This document shows positions 1 to 9,680 of a DNA stretch of 64,000 nucleotides, one piece after another. A program made the position numbers and the translations under genes. Origin of the DNA: Mesorhizobium opportunistum WSM2075 (GTDB lineage: Bacteria; Pseudomonadota; Alphaproteobacteria; Rhizobiales; Rhizobiaceae); assembly GCF_000176035.2 (NCBI RefSeq), contig NC_015675.1, forward strand, positions 6,328,001-6,392,000, given 5' to 3'. The notes beneath the pieces were generated by a model, which was given only the letters and a program-made list of their open reading frames with translations, was not told where the DNA came from and did no database searches. Numbering within the stretch: the stretch's first letter is position 1; every line of letters starts with the position of its first letter.

Positions 1-138
1 GTACAATGATGATGGCATGATACCGCCGAATCGCTCAGCCTATCCAACCACTGCGAGAAGGCCCGTCAAAAAGATATCGAAGCAGAACAGAATGACGCGT
101 CGACACCGGCTTACCGATCCCGAGACGTTGTTCCAGCC

Positions 139-1179
139 TTAGTGCTTGTTGAGAAGGTCGGCTACTGTCTCTCCCCGTCGCCGGGCATCGGCGGCGAGCC
201 ATACCTCTCCTACCTCATACACGTCGCCTTGGGTACGGAACGGTATGATGACGTCAATGGCGGCCGACAGCATGTCAAGAAGCGTGCGGTCTTCGACAGC
301 GGCTCCTTGCGCGCTGCTCTTGACGAGTGAAAAGAGCTTCTTGAAACCTTGTACCGGATCAGCCCCATGAATCGTTGATATCGATCCCGCATGGCCGGAG
401 ACGACTTCACTAAGGTAGGCCCAAGCGGCGTCATCGCGCATCTCGCCAAGCAATATTCGATCAGGGCGCATGCGCAAGCTGGCTTGCAACAGTTGCTCGG
501 CCGTCACCGCCCCTGCGCCTGCTCGGTCCTTTGGATAGAGTAAGCGGACATGGTTCTCGTGCGGGATTGCAAGTTCGAGCGTGTCCTCGATGCTGATCAA
601 CCTCTCATGCGGGGGTATAGCGTTGATCAAAGTCTTGCTCATTGTCGTTTTGCCGCTTCCAGTAGGTCCGCAAAGCAGCATTGTGAGCCGCCCGCAGACG
701 CAGGCTCGCAAAAATTGCTCCAAGTCACCATGGTCGTAGTGCTGAAGAATCGTTTCGTCCTGCCGCTCTTGGCGCTCTTTTCGTGACCGCCATTGATTCC
801 AACGCGAATACTCGTAGCGAGAAGAAACTTCCTTGAGTTCGGTCACACGACTTGAGGGACGCCGTATCGTCAGGCTTATTGTTCCTGAGGGTACTGCGGG
901 GGGCAAACAGATCTGCAGCCGCTCTCCGTTCGGCAACTCAGTCGCGCAGAGGGGGCTTTGCGGTCCGACATCTTGCTTGCGCAGCGCTCCGGCGAGGATC
1001 GCGATGTCCTCCAGATCGTCATAAGACAGCGGCAGTGGATGTTTCGTGAAAACGCCGGCCTGTCGGACAAAGGCTTCCCCAGGCCGGTTGATAGCGACCT
1101 CTTCGGTTCTTGGCTCCTCAAGCCATTTCAGAACGGGATCGAGAAGCAAACGCAATTGAGGATCAGCCTCCGATTGCAT
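139..1179 (-). CDS. virB11: VirB11 type IV secretion ATPase
   Basis: Hexameric cytoplasmic traffic ATPase that powers pilus assembly and substrate transfer in the VirB/VirD4 secretion system. The protein carries the Walker A motif GPTGSGKTT, the Asp-box/Walker B region around ILLGEMRDD, and the His box STIHGADP. It closely resembles Agrobacterium VirB11 along its whole length. I start it at the ATG at 1179 (346 residues) because GGAG lies just upstream and the N-terminus then matches the family; the open frame runs 32 codons further up but without family similarity. It overlaps the end of virB10 by 17 bases and is the last gene of the virB operon. The TAA stop is at 139, so the gene is complete. 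Confidence 0.96.
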   Translation of the reverse strand: MQSEADPQLRLLLDPVLKWLEEPRTEEVAINRPGEAFVRQAGVFTKHPLPLSYDDLEDIAILAGALRKQDVGPQSPLCATELPNGERLQICLPPAVPSGTISLTIRRPSSRVTELKEVSSRYEYSRWNQWRSRKERQERQDETILQHYDHGDLEQFLRACVCGRLTMLLCGPTGSGKTTMSKTLINAIPPHERLISIEDTLELAIPHENHVRLLYPKDRAGAGAVTAEQLLQASLRMRPDRILLGEMRDDAAWAYLSEVVSGHAGSISTIHGADPVQGFKKLFSLVKSSAQGAAVEDRTLLDMLSAAIDVIIPFRTQGDVYEVGEVWLAADARRRGETVADLLNKH

Positions 1180-2305
1180 TGTTGTTTCTCCGGCGTTCGC
1201 GATGTTGGGGGGATGGCGCTGCGGCAGTCGCTCTAAGATCGTATACATCCGAGAAGTCGAGGTCCCGAGCCACAAAGATGGATACGGCGTCTCCTTGGTT
1301 TTTCTTCAGGGTTGGGGGAAGGTTGATCGTCGCTCTCAATGTCGTCTCGACGGCTTGTCCACCATTGCTCTGGAAGCTGTTGGTGCCGCTTCCTCCGCCA
1401 GAGCTGGCCGCATATTGACCAGCCGCCTGAAACGCGCCTTGGATGACGCTCATCAGAATCGCTCCGCCAAAGCGTTCCCGGAAGTGATTGTCCACCGTGC
1501 CAGGCATTCCGGAGCGGCCGAGCTCGTCAGCCCCCGGCGATGCTATCGAAACGAGGGCATGGTCGGGTGTTTCGATGCGCGTCCACAGCACGAATACACG
1601 CGCATCCCCCTGCTGGAGACCGCGCTGGATCTCGCCAATCACGGTTGTCCCGCGATCCAAGAGCACGACGTTGTTGGTGGCGCCTCGGACGGCTTTAGGT
1701 AAGACGCACTTCACATAGCCGGGTAAATTTGTGTCGACCGCAGTTTGCAAAATGCAGGGAATGATCGTTCCTTGAGTAATCACGAGATCAGGGTGCGGCA
1801 AAAGTGTGGCCCGGCTCGGCTCCTGTATATCTGGCTTCAATCGGCCTGACAGATCGCCACCGTTTGAAATCTCATCTGCGGTCGCCGGAGCATCATTTTG
1901 CTTGTCTTCGCTCCGCTGATCGTCATTGGGCATTTGACCGCTGCCGCTGTAGGCGAAAATTGGTGATTCCTCCGGCGGCGGATCATCTGCCGCTGGTAGG
2001 GGCGGCGTGGATGGCGCAGGCTCTGCCGCCTTGGCCGCCTCTGCGGGTGCTGGAGGTTCGGGAGCAACCTCGATTGGCACGGGACGGAATGGCTCGACGT
2101 TGGCGTCAATTGGCGGTTTTGGCTGAGATGGTTCGTCTTGTGTGCTGGAACGACCTCCGAGCCAGATGAGCGATAGAGACGAGATGAGAACAAGAGCAGC
2201 GACGGCCAACTTCTGCGATCCCGAAACATGCCGGCGGGCCGGCTCCGAGACCATCGATCCGGATGCATGGACATCATGTCCCGCCTGTGGACCGGTTTCA
2301 TTCAT
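1163..2305 (-). CDS. virB10: VirB10 secretion channel scaffold
   Basis: Energy-sensing scaffold that spans the periplasm from inner membrane to outer-membrane core complex with VirB7 and VirB9. It has a short cytoplasmic N-terminus, one membrane segment ([17 protein letters not shown]), a long Pro/Ala/Glu-rich periplasmic linker, then the conserved C-terminal TrbI/VirB10 barrel domain (region from [15 protein letters not shown] onward). The ATG at 2305 gives 380 residues, the family's usual length, and makes an ATGA overlap with the stop of virB9, so translation is probably coupled. An upstream in-frame codon at 2332 is less likely. No defect is seen. Confidence 0.95.
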   Translation of the reverse strand: MNETGPQAGHDVHASGSMVSEPARRHVSGSQKLAVAALVLISSLSLIWLGGRSSTQDEPSQPKPPIDANVEPFRPVPIEVAPEPPAPAEAAKAAEPAPSTPPLPAADDPPPEESPIFAYSGSGQMPNDDQRSEDKQNDAPATADEISNGGDLSGRLKPDIQEPSRATLLPHPDLVITQGTIIPCILQTAVDTNLPGYVKCVLPKAVRGATNNVVLLDRGTTVIGEIQRGLQQGDARVFVLWTRIETPDHALVSIASPGADELGRSGMPGTVDNHFRERFGGAILMSVIQGAFQAAGQYAASSGGGSGTNSFQSNGGQAVETTLRATINLPPTLKKNQGDAVSIFVARDLDFSDVYDLRATAAAPSPQHRERRRNNNAIGG

Positions 2306-3183
2306 CGTCCCGAGCCTTTCAAAACACGCCACACGTCGGGTGTCACTGTACCGGTCGCTGGCGCTCGTCCCACAGGGTCATAAGCTCTGTTGAAAATGGA
2401 CAAGACCGTGTTGCCATCTCTCAGACGCCATTCCCGGGCGACGGCGGATACTTCAACATAGTCGCCTTTGACCGTGTAATTGGCAGCGGCTTCCTTGCCG
2501 TCGGGATTGATAACGTAGAGGGAGGGTATGCGGGAATTGCTTGCGAATCCAAATACGGTCGTAAAGCCATTATCGAAGACTTCCAACGGCGCGAGCGACC
2601 GATCGCCCTTTGCGACGTAGTGAAAATTGCTGTCGTCCGGACTGGCAGCTGCGGCGGGCCGATTCAACAAATCCCGAACTCTTTCGTCTTGCAGCACTCT
2701 CGCCCGGGCCTGGCCAAGAATTGAGCGCCTTTCTGCTTCCTTTCTCCGAGCAGCAGCCTCATCAGCAGGATAGGTGAACTGCACACTGTAGTATAGATCT
2801 GGTTGCTTCTCATCGAGTTTTGGCATCGCTTTCGTTGAAATGCTGAAGACGTATCTGCGGGTACCGGACTCGCTCTCGGCCAGCACGACGACCGGCTGCG
2901 GCGACAGCATCCGGCTAGCCTTGAAAAAGAGATAATTGGCGCGCGGGAGCGCAGCCAGGTCTTTGCTATTGGAAACGGCCACGGCTGCGACGGTCTCGTT
3001 GGCCGCGAATGTGACAACCAGCGTTGCCCCAACTGCGGTCGATAGGCGCACCACTTCGTCGGGGCGGTAAGCCAGGTAGCGCATCCGAGCATCATGCTTG
3101 CCGGCAAGTGGCGTGTCTTCGGCGCACGCTTCCATCGTCAGGAAGAGTGAACAGGCCAGCGCCAGAAATGCTCTTTTTGTCAT
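2302..3183 (-). CDS. virB9: VirB9 outer-membrane core protein
   Basis: Periplasmic/outer-membrane component of the VirB7-VirB9-VirB10 core complex. The 293 residues begin with a signal peptide ([21 protein letters not shown]). The N-terminal domain contains the TTVGAT-like strand region and the C-terminal domain contains the conserved [11 protein letters not shown] and [10 protein letters not shown] motifs of the VirB9/TrbG/CagX family. It overlaps the last bases of virB8 (ATGA), again suggesting coupled translation. Complete and ordinary for the family. Confidence 0.95.
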   Translation of the reverse strand: MTKRAFLALACSLFLTMEACAEDTPLAGKHDARMRYLAYRPDEVVRLSTAVGATLVVTFAANETVAAVAVSNSKDLAALPRANYLFFKASRMLSPQPVVVLAESESGTRRYVFSISTKAMPKLDEKQPDLYYSVQFTYPADEAAARRKEAERRSILGQARARVLQDERVRDLLNRPAAAASPDDSNFHYVAKGDRSLAPLEVFDNGFTTVFGFASNSRIPSLYVINPDGKEAAANYTVKGDYVEVSAVAREWRLRDGNTVLSIFNRAYDPVGRAPATGTVTPDVWRVLKGSGR

Positions 3184-3911
3184 GGCTGCACGAAGCCCAG
3201 GTTCGATACGGTGTCTTGCGAGGCTTGATAGGATGTGACGAGTAGACCTCCCGGATTGGTGAGCCTCGATTGCCCAGGCAGACCCGTCAAGCGCTCGTAG
3301 CGGATGGTAGCAGTCCAGGAGGTCACTATCGGCGTCTGCCCATCGATAACAAGCGTACGTTTGTATCGGATCTGCTGAACGTCGGGACTGATGTCATTTG
3401 ATGAAATATGCCCGACCTCGAGCTTGCCGCGCTTCCCAACCGTGACCTGCGGCGAGGTGGGGTTGGGATAGTTGAAGAAATCTTGATATTGCTGTTGCAC
3501 AGAAGGTGCGCTGAAACTGGAGACGAGGTCATAGGCGTATTGGGCTGTATCTGCCGTGTAGCCCTCGCGAAGGCGTACATATTCCCATAGCGAAGCGTTT
3601 ATGACGGCTCGGTCTTGGGTTGCCGGCAGTCGAGAGATTGACACTTCGCTGTCAACGGTACCGTCCGGCCGCACCCAGAGGAACACAGGTACGAGCTTGG
3701 CCAACGGGACCATGGCAGCGATGGTAAATGCCTGGGCGACATTTCCCAGGACCGCCGCTGCGGCAAAGGCTATAAGCGCCTTTGACAAGCGCCGCGCAGA
3801 CTTCGCTCGAGAAGTTTGAAACGCTTCCACCTTCTTATAGTGAGCGGCTAGCGTTTCTCTCTCCACCAGAAGGGCATGTTCAGGAAATTTCACTTGGGCT
3901 CTTCCGCGCAC
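3180..3911 (-). CDS. virB8: VirB8 assembly factor
   Basis: Bitopic inner-membrane protein that nucleates assembly of the secretion machine. The protein of 243 residues has a cytoplasmic N-terminus of about 40 residues, a single membrane segment (ALIAFAAAAVLGNVAQAFTIAAM), and a periplasmic NTF2-like VirB8 domain with the conserved run SLWEYVRLREGY and the DFFNYPNPTSP region. Its start lies inside virB7 (22-base overlap) and its stop overlaps virB9. Translation in this part of the operon is therefore densely coupled. Confidence 0.95.
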   Translation of the reverse strand: MRGRAQVKFPEHALLVERETLAAHYKKVEAFQTSRAKSARRLSKALIAFAAAAVLGNVAQAFTIAAMVPLAKLVPVFLWVRPDGTVDSEVSISRLPATQDRAVINASLWEYVRLREGYTADTAQYAYDLVSSFSAPSVQQQYQDFFNYPNPTSPQVTVGKRGKLEVGHISSNDISPDVQQIRYKRTLVIDGQTPIVTSWTATIRYERLTGLPGQSRLTNPGGLLVTSYQASQDTVSNLGFVQP

Positions 3912-4048
3912 TCGACCTGAAGATCCTCAGGAGTGGTTTCCCATTGTCCCGCGTTCAGTTGGAATGGCGTACCCGTGCAGGTCGCAAGCCGATCGGTTGT
4001 CTTGCAGGCCGCCAAAGCGAGGATTAGCAACAGTAGATAGCGTTTCAT
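3890..4048 (-). CDS. virB7: VirB7 lipoprotein
   Basis: Small outer-membrane lipoprotein that stabilises VirB9. The 52-residue product starts MKRYLLLLILALAAC: a lipoprotein signal ending in the lipobox LAAC with Cys15 as the lipidation site. A second cysteine at about residue 24 is in the position used for the disulphide with VirB9 in Agrobacterium. The open frame extends 15 codons upstream to 4093, but the signal-peptide start at 4048 is clearly the right one. It sits between virB6 and virB8 as in other virB operons. Confidence 0.9.
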   Translation of the reverse strand: MKRYLLLLILALAACKTTDRLATCTGTPFQLNAGQWETTPEDLQVECAEEPK

Positions 4049-4070
4049 GTTTTTGGCACCGGTTGATTGA

Positions 4071-4958
4071 TTAACCACCCGCCGTTTTGGCAAAGTAGCG
4101 GTTGAGGTTGCTAAGAGGTCGGTTCTCGCCTGCCAAAGAGCCGCCGGCGATGCTGCTGGCGATCGTCGGAAGCGCGATGATCAGAGCGTCGCCAGCGAGG
4201 AAGAGCATATCGAGCTCGTAAAGCCCGATGATCTTGGCTGCTGTCGTGCCCGACATTTTGATTATGATAAGCATTGCTGTCAGCGAGACTGCTTCGGCCG
4301 CAATAACTATCGTCGCAACGATGTTGAGAAGGAGAAGCAGCAGCCCGTACGAGAGCAGTTGGCCGATCCATCTGGTGGCCATGTCTCGCGTGCGATCAAA
4401 AAGGTAGCCGACAAGGACCAGGGGGCCGATCGCCAAGAGCAGCTTCGTCAGAATTCCAACGGCATCGTAGATCTCGAACGCCGTCCACAGCGAGCCGTAG
4501 AAAATCCATTGCGCTCCCTGGAAGGCAAGTATGTCCTGGCCATTCATTGTCCCAATTTCGGAAGCAATCATCTGAAAAGCATACTGGCTTGCAGCAAACA
4601 TAAAGTCTAGCTTCCGAGGAATATCGACGAATGGCAAGTCGCTGCTACTTATCTTGTGAGCAAATCTTGGAATCGTGTCGTCGAAGAACGCTTCAATGTA
4701 CTGCTGGTAGTTAGACTGGTCCAAGATCAGGGCAACGACAATCGACACCATGATTACGCGCGAGATACTCCCGCGCGCATCGACTTGACCACGCATGACC
4801 AGACAGCCTTGTATTATTATCCAAAGCGTTACACACGCAACCAGAGGTGCGCTGACCGCCTCTTGGATCTTTTCAAGCACGTTGTGCAGCCCTGAGGTAA
4901 AGGCCAGATCAAAGATCGTGTGTATGGCCGTGAATGGCGCGGCAATCTTGAAATTCAT
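4071..4958 (-). CDS. virB6: VirB6 polytopic inner-membrane channel protein
   Basis: Multi-spanning inner-membrane protein thought to form part of the translocation channel. The 295 residues contain about five to six hydrophobic segments, for example LVACVTLWIIIQGCLV, ISRVIMVSIVVALIL, LLLAIGPLVLVGYLF and LLSYGLLLLLLNIVATIVIAA. A periplasmic loop lies in the first half, as in VirB6/TrbL. It is spaced 58 bases from virB5 and 22 bases from virB7 in the same operon. Identification rests on position plus topology and on similarity to Agrobacterium VirB6. Confidence 0.92.
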   Translation of the reverse strand: MNFKIAAPFTAIHTIFDLAFTSGLHNVLEKIQEAVSAPLVACVTLWIIIQGCLVMRGQVDARGSISRVIMVSIVVALILDQSNYQQYIEAFFDDTIPRFAHKISSSDLPFVDIPRKLDFMFAASQYAFQMIASEIGTMNGQDILAFQGAQWIFYGSLWTAFEIYDAVGILTKLLLAIGPLVLVGYLFDRTRDMATRWIGQLLSYGLLLLLLNIVATIVIAAEAVSLTAMLIIIKMSGTTAAKIIGLYELDMLFLAGDALIIALPTIASSIAGGSLAGENRPLSNLNRYFAKTAGG

Positions 4959-5016
4959 GGCCTGAGCCTGATTTGTCCCTGATCAGCCCAGTTGAGCCGG
5001 ACGAACTCTGCGTGGT

Positions 5017-5700
5017 TCACGGCAGTGTGCCAAACATCTTGGCGGTGTCCTGGCGCTCGCGACGCTGCGTGGCGGCCTCCTCCACGGCGTGAAGGCTGCC
5101 TTGTGCAGTGGTCATCGTCAGCAGACTCGTGGCCTCGACATTTTGGATGACCGCATCGTGAATCTGCTTGAGGACCAGACCGTTGGTCACGGTGGCCTGC
5201 ACAATATTTCGCGAGCGCGAAAGCTGACCAGGCGTGTTGTCGTTAGCCTTAAGGCGCTTGTCCATTGTGTCCAGAGTGTCGGCTGCAAGAGCTGCCGCAT
5301 TGGCGGCACCAGTGATTTGCCCCTCTAACAGTTTCGCTTCTGAATCGGTGCCGGTGACTCTCCGGGTTGGGTCTTGCACAATGGTACGCGCCATGGTCGA
5401 AACCGGCGCCCGAGCATCAAACATCTGCCCCTCCAGCTTATTGCTCGATGGGTAGTGGTTTCCCTGGTTCAGTGCGCCCAGCAGACCCGTGACAGCAAAT
5501 GACGACTTCAGTATCTCTACCATTTCGATCGTGGTAGCGAGCGTCTGAGCTGACTTTATAAGCATCGCCGCTGTGGAACCCGCTGTTAGGCCCGCTTGTA
5601 CTGTCACTGCCGGGTCGGTGACGATTAATTGCGACCTGGCCTGTGTGCTAAGCAGAAAGGAAACAGCAAACGTCGTCACTACAAGTTTGGCAAATCTCAT
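5017..5700 (-). CDS. virB5: VirB5 minor pilin
   Basis: Minor component of the T-pilus tip, secreted to the periplasm. The 227-residue protein starts with a signal peptide (MRFAKLVVTTFAVSFLLSTQARS, cleavage near QARSQ) and continues with the mostly helical TraC/VirB5 fold, with long amphipathic stretches such as LKANDNTPGQLSRSRNIVQA. It is separated from virB4 by only 12 bases. It is slightly longer than the Agrobacterium protein as I recall it. Adhesion or host-recognition roles are known for the family but cannot be read from the sequence. Confidence 0.92.
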   Translation of the reverse strand: MRFAKLVVTTFAVSFLLSTQARSQLIVTDPAVTVQAGLTAGSTAAMLIKSAQTLATTIEMVEILKSSFAVTGLLGALNQGNHYPSSNKLEGQMFDARAPVSTMARTIVQDPTRRVTGTDSEAKLLEGQITGAANAAALAADTLDTMDKRLKANDNTPGQLSRSRNIVQATVTNGLVLKQIHDAVIQNVEATSLLTMTTAQGSLHAVEEAATQRRERQDTAKMFGTLP

Positions 5701-5712
5701 GAATATGCTCCT

Positions 5713-8082
5713 TCAGTCTTGAACTTCGTGGTAACGAGCCATGAACTCGTCGAGCCACCCGCTTGGGGCATCTCCGTGCTGGTCACGAAGCTGGTCGGCA
5801 AAGCGCACGGTGTTGGCCCGCCCCGAGAGTACGGCTACGTACTCGCGCATCTGGCCAAGGTCGAATTCGCAAACAACACTCCCGCTGTCGCGCTTGAGCA
5901 AAAACTTGCGGCTGCCAATTGCCATTCCGTGGCGGATCGCCTCGAACTCCTGCGTGGTGCACTTCAAGCCATCGACATACGCGGCCCGGTCCGCAGTCGG
6001 TGACGGGTAGAAAATCTTCGTCATGCATTGTGCAACGAGACTGGCTCCCAGCGGCGATTCCAGCACGTGTTCGGGCTGCTGCGTTGCAAGTATCAACATC
6101 CCGTTGTTCTTGCGGACGGTGAGCAAGAACTTGTCGATAACAGCCGAGAACTGCGGGTTGAGCAGATAGAAGCGAAATTCGTCGCAGCTCATGACGAACC
6201 GACGGCCATCGACAACGGCGCCCACGCGGTGCAGAAGATATGCGGCGGCCGGCGCACAGACCTCCTCATATTCCAGGAGCTGCGTCATGTCGAAGCCGGT
6301 GATGGAGGCATCAAGCCTTACTTCGTCGACATCGCCGTCAAAGGCCCATCCAAGCGCATTCCCTCTACACCACCGCTGCAGCCGTGCTCCTGCGCCCTCG
6401 GAGGGGCCGTGCAGCAGGAATTCGCGCAGGCCCGCAATTGAGCGCATCACGGGTTCGAACGAAAGTTGACGAACAATGCCACGTTCTAGTCGGCGGCTTT
6501 CCTCCGGCGAGATCGGACCGCGGCCGTCACTCTCGATAAGGGCCATCAACCATTCGCGCAGAAAGTCCAACGAGGCGGAGGTGTTGTCCAGTCCACGCAG
6601 AGGGGCCAAGCCGCTCGGAGCGCCTCTGCGCAAGGCTAGATATGTCCCCCCCGTGGCCCGCACCAGCAGTTCACCACCCCGGTCCTTATCGAAAAAGACG
6701 ATGGCACCATCGCGATCGACCACGCTTTGCTCAAGCATCGCGAGGATAAAGGTCATCAGCGTCGTCTTGCCTTTGCCGACGGGCCCGAATATCGCCGTCA
6801 TGCCAACGTCATTCTCATGGGGGATGTAGTCGAAAGAAGTTCCACCGTTCGTGCGAAAGCGCGCAACAGCTTTGCCCCAGTGGCCGGATGCGGAACCGTT
6901 TGGGAAGTTCTCAAATGACACGAGCCCGGCAAAATTGTGCGAGGTGATCGCCCCGGGGCGTGTGCGCCACCTGTTGTTCCCCGGAAGTTGGGACCAGTAC
7001 GCGGCCTCCATACCGATACCCTCTTGGACGATAACGGCGCCCGCATCGGCCAGCCTTCCGCGGGCATTTGCTGCGCGATCTGCAAGGCTGTTGAGGCTCT
7101 CGGCATAGACGCACAGGCTCAGATGATGCGAACCCATGACGAACTGGTTGCTTGCCAGTGCGTCCTCTGCTTCGGCAAGTTCATTGATCTGGGTGAGAGC
7201 CTTGTCGCCGGCGCTCGTCATCTGGCTGGACTTAAGGCTAAGCTTCGCATGAGCTTGGGGCCGAGTGAGGAAGGAAAAGCTCTGGCTGAGCACAAGCGGG
7301 AAGTTGGCCGACAGCAAGGGATTTAGCATGCCGGGCCGCGTCGTCGCCGGATATTCACGGAACGAAAACAATGACCCCACCGAGCTGCCCCCGGGCCGTC
7401 GAATCTCAAGCGCCCGCTTCCCGCAGATGACCTGGTCAGTGTAGATCGAGGCGCCGAGTGAGCCGCTAACCATCGGAACCGGAAGAAACCGGCACGTCAT
7501 TATCAACCGAAGCGCCTCACCGATTTCCGTGAAGAGCACGTCGCCTTTCTCACGAATGCCCAACCGGCGCAGACCGTAACCGCCCAGTGAGCCAGCAATG
7601 ATCTGCCAGAGGTCCTCCAAGCTTCGCATTTGTGTGGCCAGATCGTTGTCATTGCCTCTGGACGATTTGGCGCTACGCCAGCCGATCTTGCCGATTGCGG
7701 TGCGGGGGAACACGACGACAGTGAGGAAATGGTCGTTGCGAAATAGCTTGCCCGACAGCACACGGCTCTCATACGCCTCGCTCAGACTGCCAGCGAATGC
7801 ACTTTGAAACTGGCGCGATGCCGGCTCCGGCACATCGTTGTTTCGCACAAGATGGGCGTACAGCGTGACATTGTCGTCGGCGATGTTGCGCAAGAGAGTG
7901 TTGAACGCGCGGCAGCGCGAGTTGCGCATCTCAGCGTCTTCCAAATCAAATGGCAGCCCGTTCAGATGTGCCATGGCCATAATCGATCCATCTTCCAGAA
8001 GGACAACCTGGTCGCTCAGATGACCGACATACGGAAGGTAGATCTCGCCAGATCTCTCGGTCCTGCCACTGGCGCCAAACAT
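5713..8082 (-). CDS. virB4: VirB4 type IV secretion ATPase
   Basis: Largest ATPase of the secretion system, inner-membrane associated, needed for pilus biogenesis and substrate transfer. The 789 residues contain the CagE/TrbE/VirB family N-terminal domain and a RecA-like ATPase domain with Walker A GPVGKGKTT and Walker B region FVMSCDEF, followed by the motif LATQQPEHVLESPLG. It is very similar throughout to Agrobacterium VirB4. Two starts are possible, GTG at 8085 or ATG at 8082. I choose the ATG because it gives the family length and a TGATG overlap with virB3. Confidence 0.96.
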   Translation of the reverse strand: MFGASGRTERSGEIYLPYVGHLSDQVVLLEDGSIMAMAHLNGLPFDLEDAEMRNSRCRAFNTLLRNIADDNVTLYAHLVRNNDVPEPASRQFQSAFAGSLSEAYESRVLSGKLFRNDHFLTVVVFPRTAIGKIGWRSAKSSRGNDNDLATQMRSLEDLWQIIAGSLGGYGLRRLGIREKGDVLFTEIGEALRLIMTCRFLPVPMVSGSLGASIYTDQVICGKRALEIRRPGGSSVGSLFSFREYPATTRPGMLNPLLSANFPLVLSQSFSFLTRPQAHAKLSLKSSQMTSAGDKALTQINELAEAEDALASNQFVMGSHHLSLCVYAESLNSLADRAANARGRLADAGAVIVQEGIGMEAAYWSQLPGNNRWRTRPGAITSHNFAGLVSFENFPNGSASGHWGKAVARFRTNGGTSFDYIPHENDVGMTAIFGPVGKGKTTLMTFILAMLEQSVVDRDGAIVFFDKDRGGELLVRATGGTYLALRRGAPSGLAPLRGLDNTSASLDFLREWLMALIESDGRGPISPEESRRLERGIVRQLSFEPVMRSIAGLREFLLHGPSEGAGARLQRWCRGNALGWAFDGDVDEVRLDASITGFDMTQLLEYEEVCAPAAAYLLHRVGAVVDGRRFVMSCDEFRFYLLNPQFSAVIDKFLLTVRKNNGMLILATQQPEHVLESPLGASLVAQCMTKIFYPSPTADRAAYVDGLKCTTQEFEAIRHGMAIGSRKFLLKRDSGSVVCEFDLGQMREYVAVLSGRANTVRFADQLRDQHGDAPSGWLDEFMARYHEVQD

Positions 8083-8408
8083 CACACCATTCCTCTTCCG
8101 CGCTTCGGCACTCTGATCGGATTGGCGCTGACGCTCGCCCCGCCCCAGACCGACCCATCCACGCTTCTGCCGGCGGTCTGCAAATAGAGAAACGCCACGC
8201 TTGCGGCGTTATAGTCGCGCTCAACAATCAGCCGTGCTCCGAACCAGAGTGGCACGAGCACGACTTCATAGAGCGGGTTCTTAAGGATGATGATGACGAG
8301 TCCCGCCAACATCATGAGCGCTCCGGCCAGCGTCAGCGGCACCCCCAAAAACAGTGCGGGGCGTGTCGCCGCCACATAGAGGGTGCTCACTTCCAGCCGG
8401 TCGCTCAT
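8082..8408 (-). CDS. virB3: VirB3 inner-membrane pilus assembly protein
   Basis: Small inner-membrane protein that works with VirB4 in pilus assembly. It has 108 residues starting MSDRLEVSTLYVAATRP, with two adjacent membrane segments (LFLGVPLTLAGALMMLAGLVIIIL and YEVVLVPLWFGARLIV) as in the VirB3/TrbD family. The open frame reads much further upstream through virB2 in another register, but the ATG at 8408 forms a TGATG junction with the end of virB2 and matches the family start. Confidence 0.93.
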   Translation of the reverse strand: MSDRLEVSTLYVAATRPALFLGVPLTLAGALMMLAGLVIIILKNPLYEVVLVPLWFGARLIVERDYNAASVAFLYLQTAGRSVDGSVWGGASVSANPIRVPKRGRGMV

Positions 8409-8791
8409 CAGCCAGCGCCTATCAGCGCCTTGCCCAGGAAGCTGGCGCCAAACATGATGACGATTCCTCCAACGACACCCGCAACCAGGCCAAGTGAAGC
8501 ACGACCGAACATCCAGGAGATCCCGATGGCCACGAGTCCGAGCACGGCCAGTGATTGTCCGAAGGGACCAAGTATGAAGGTGCAGATATTCTGGACCATC
8601 TTGGCGGGATCCGTCCCTCCGGTCACCTGTGCCGCGGCCGGCCCGCTGGAGAAGACCGTCCACGCCACGCCCGCAGCAGCGGCCGGCGCGTATTCAGCCG
8701 CCATTCGCAGCATGGAAAAAGGCGAAGGAACACGCGTTTTAAGCGCACGAAGTATTTTGAGTGGCTTGATCATTGTATCTCCATGTTTCAA
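8408..8791 (-). CDS. virB2: VirB2 major pilin precursor
   Basis: Precursor of the T-pilus major subunit. The 127 residues have a long positively charged leader and a signal peptide ending SSGPAAAQ (processing expected after AAAQ). The mature pilin follows, with two hydrophobic helices: CTFILGPFGQSLAVLGLVAI and SLGLVAGVVGGIVIMFGASF. The mature region is almost the same as Agrobacterium VirB2, which is cyclised after processing. The ATG at 8791 overlaps the virB1 stop (ATGA); an internal ATG at 8773 is an alternative start. Confidence 0.94.
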   Translation of the reverse strand: MKHGDTMIKPLKILRALKTRVPSPFSMLRMAAEYAPAAAAGVAWTVFSSGPAAAQVTGGTDPAKMVQNICTFILGPFGQSLAVLGLVAIGISWMFGRASLGLVAGVVGGIVIMFGASFLGKALIGAG

Positions 8792-9561
8792 TCGAATACG
8801 AGTTTGTTCGGATTCGAGGGTTCCCGCTCATCGGCAGCCTGGCTGTCTGTCGGACCGGAGGGATCGGCCCCGGAGCGGTTTGTCTGATAGGAGCCCCAGA
8901 TGGCCCAGGAATTTTGGCGGGGCTGCTTTTGGTTGGCCTTTTGGTTCAGTTGGAGCAGAGGCGGCACTGCTTTCCGACCCGGTGCCTCAAGGTGTGGCGC
9001 ATCTTGGGCGGTCGGCTCCTGCGTTGTCTCTGACATGTCCTTTGCGGCCAACTCGACCTTGCGTACATAACCGTTGGCAAAGCCACGCGTGACGTCACCC
9101 GTGTTATAGGCCGAGATGGCACGGCGAAGCGCCAGTTGCTGCGCCGGGGCAGTCGCGCCGCCGGCATACCGGCTTTCAAGCAAGTGGGCGGCGGCCGAAA
9201 GCGAGGCGCAGGGCTCGAAAGCCTTTTCCGGCGTGAGATTGAGCGTGGGAAAGTTGTTGCTGTTTATCTGCATCAATCCAACATCGACGGAATGTTGTGC
9301 TTCGAGTCGGTCCTTGATGCCCCGCGTGGCTTGCAGGTGGTCTATCCAGCGAAGCTGCTCACCTGTGGTGTTGTCATGAGCCACCAGCGTTTCAAAGCCA
9401 CTTTCAATCTTGGCAATCGCGGCAAGGGTGGACGGCGCGACCCAGGGAGCGCATTTGCGTGACAGGCGGTGGAACTCACGGGGCGAAAGTGGGGCGGGCT
9501 CGGCTGGGAGTGACATGGATGTCAACAGAACGATGGCCAGCGGCCAAACTGCAATAAACAT
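8788..9561 (-). CDS. virB1: VirB1 lytic transglycosylase
   Basis: Periplasmic murein hydrolase that opens the cell wall locally for assembly of the secretion channel. It has 257 residues with an N-terminal signal peptide (MFIAVWPLAIVLLTSMSLPA) and an SLT domain. The likely catalytic Glu53 is in AAIAKIESGFE, and the fold motifs VGLMQINSNNFP and AISAYNTGD follow. A variable Gln/Pro-rich tail corresponds to the part released as VirB1* in Agrobacterium. It is the first gene of the virB operon, about 110 bases downstream of a vir-box-like site. Confidence 0.94.
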   Translation of the reverse strand: MFIAVWPLAIVLLTSMSLPAEPAPLSPREFHRLSRKCAPWVAPSTLAAIAKIESGFETLVAHDNTTGEQLRWIDHLQATRGIKDRLEAQHSVDVGLMQINSNNFPTLNLTPEKAFEPCASLSAAAHLLESRYAGGATAPAQQLALRRAISAYNTGDVTRGFANGYVRKVELAAKDMSETTQEPTAQDAPHLEAPGRKAVPPLLQLNQKANQKQPRQNSWAIWGSYQTNRSGADPSGPTDSQAADEREPSNPNKLVFD

Positions 9562-9668
9562 TCCCTATCACCTACCTTTCCAAGCTGCCCGACGGGTTCT
9601 GGCCCTGTCCGGAACACGCTTATCGGGGCGGTTTGTTACTGTGTGATGTTCAAGTTCAGCTTTTCGGC

Positions 9669-9680
9669 TTCAACTGAAAC
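9669..9680 (-). promoter_or_regulatory. vir-box-like VirG site upstream of virB1
   Basis: TTCAACTGAAAC (as read on the plus strand) differs at one position from the Agrobacterium vir-box consensus TNCAATTGAAAY. It lies about 108 bases upstream of the virB1 start, a normal distance for VirG activation. The same CAACTG core occurs in the candidate site upstream of msi061 at 20362. Confidence 0.65.
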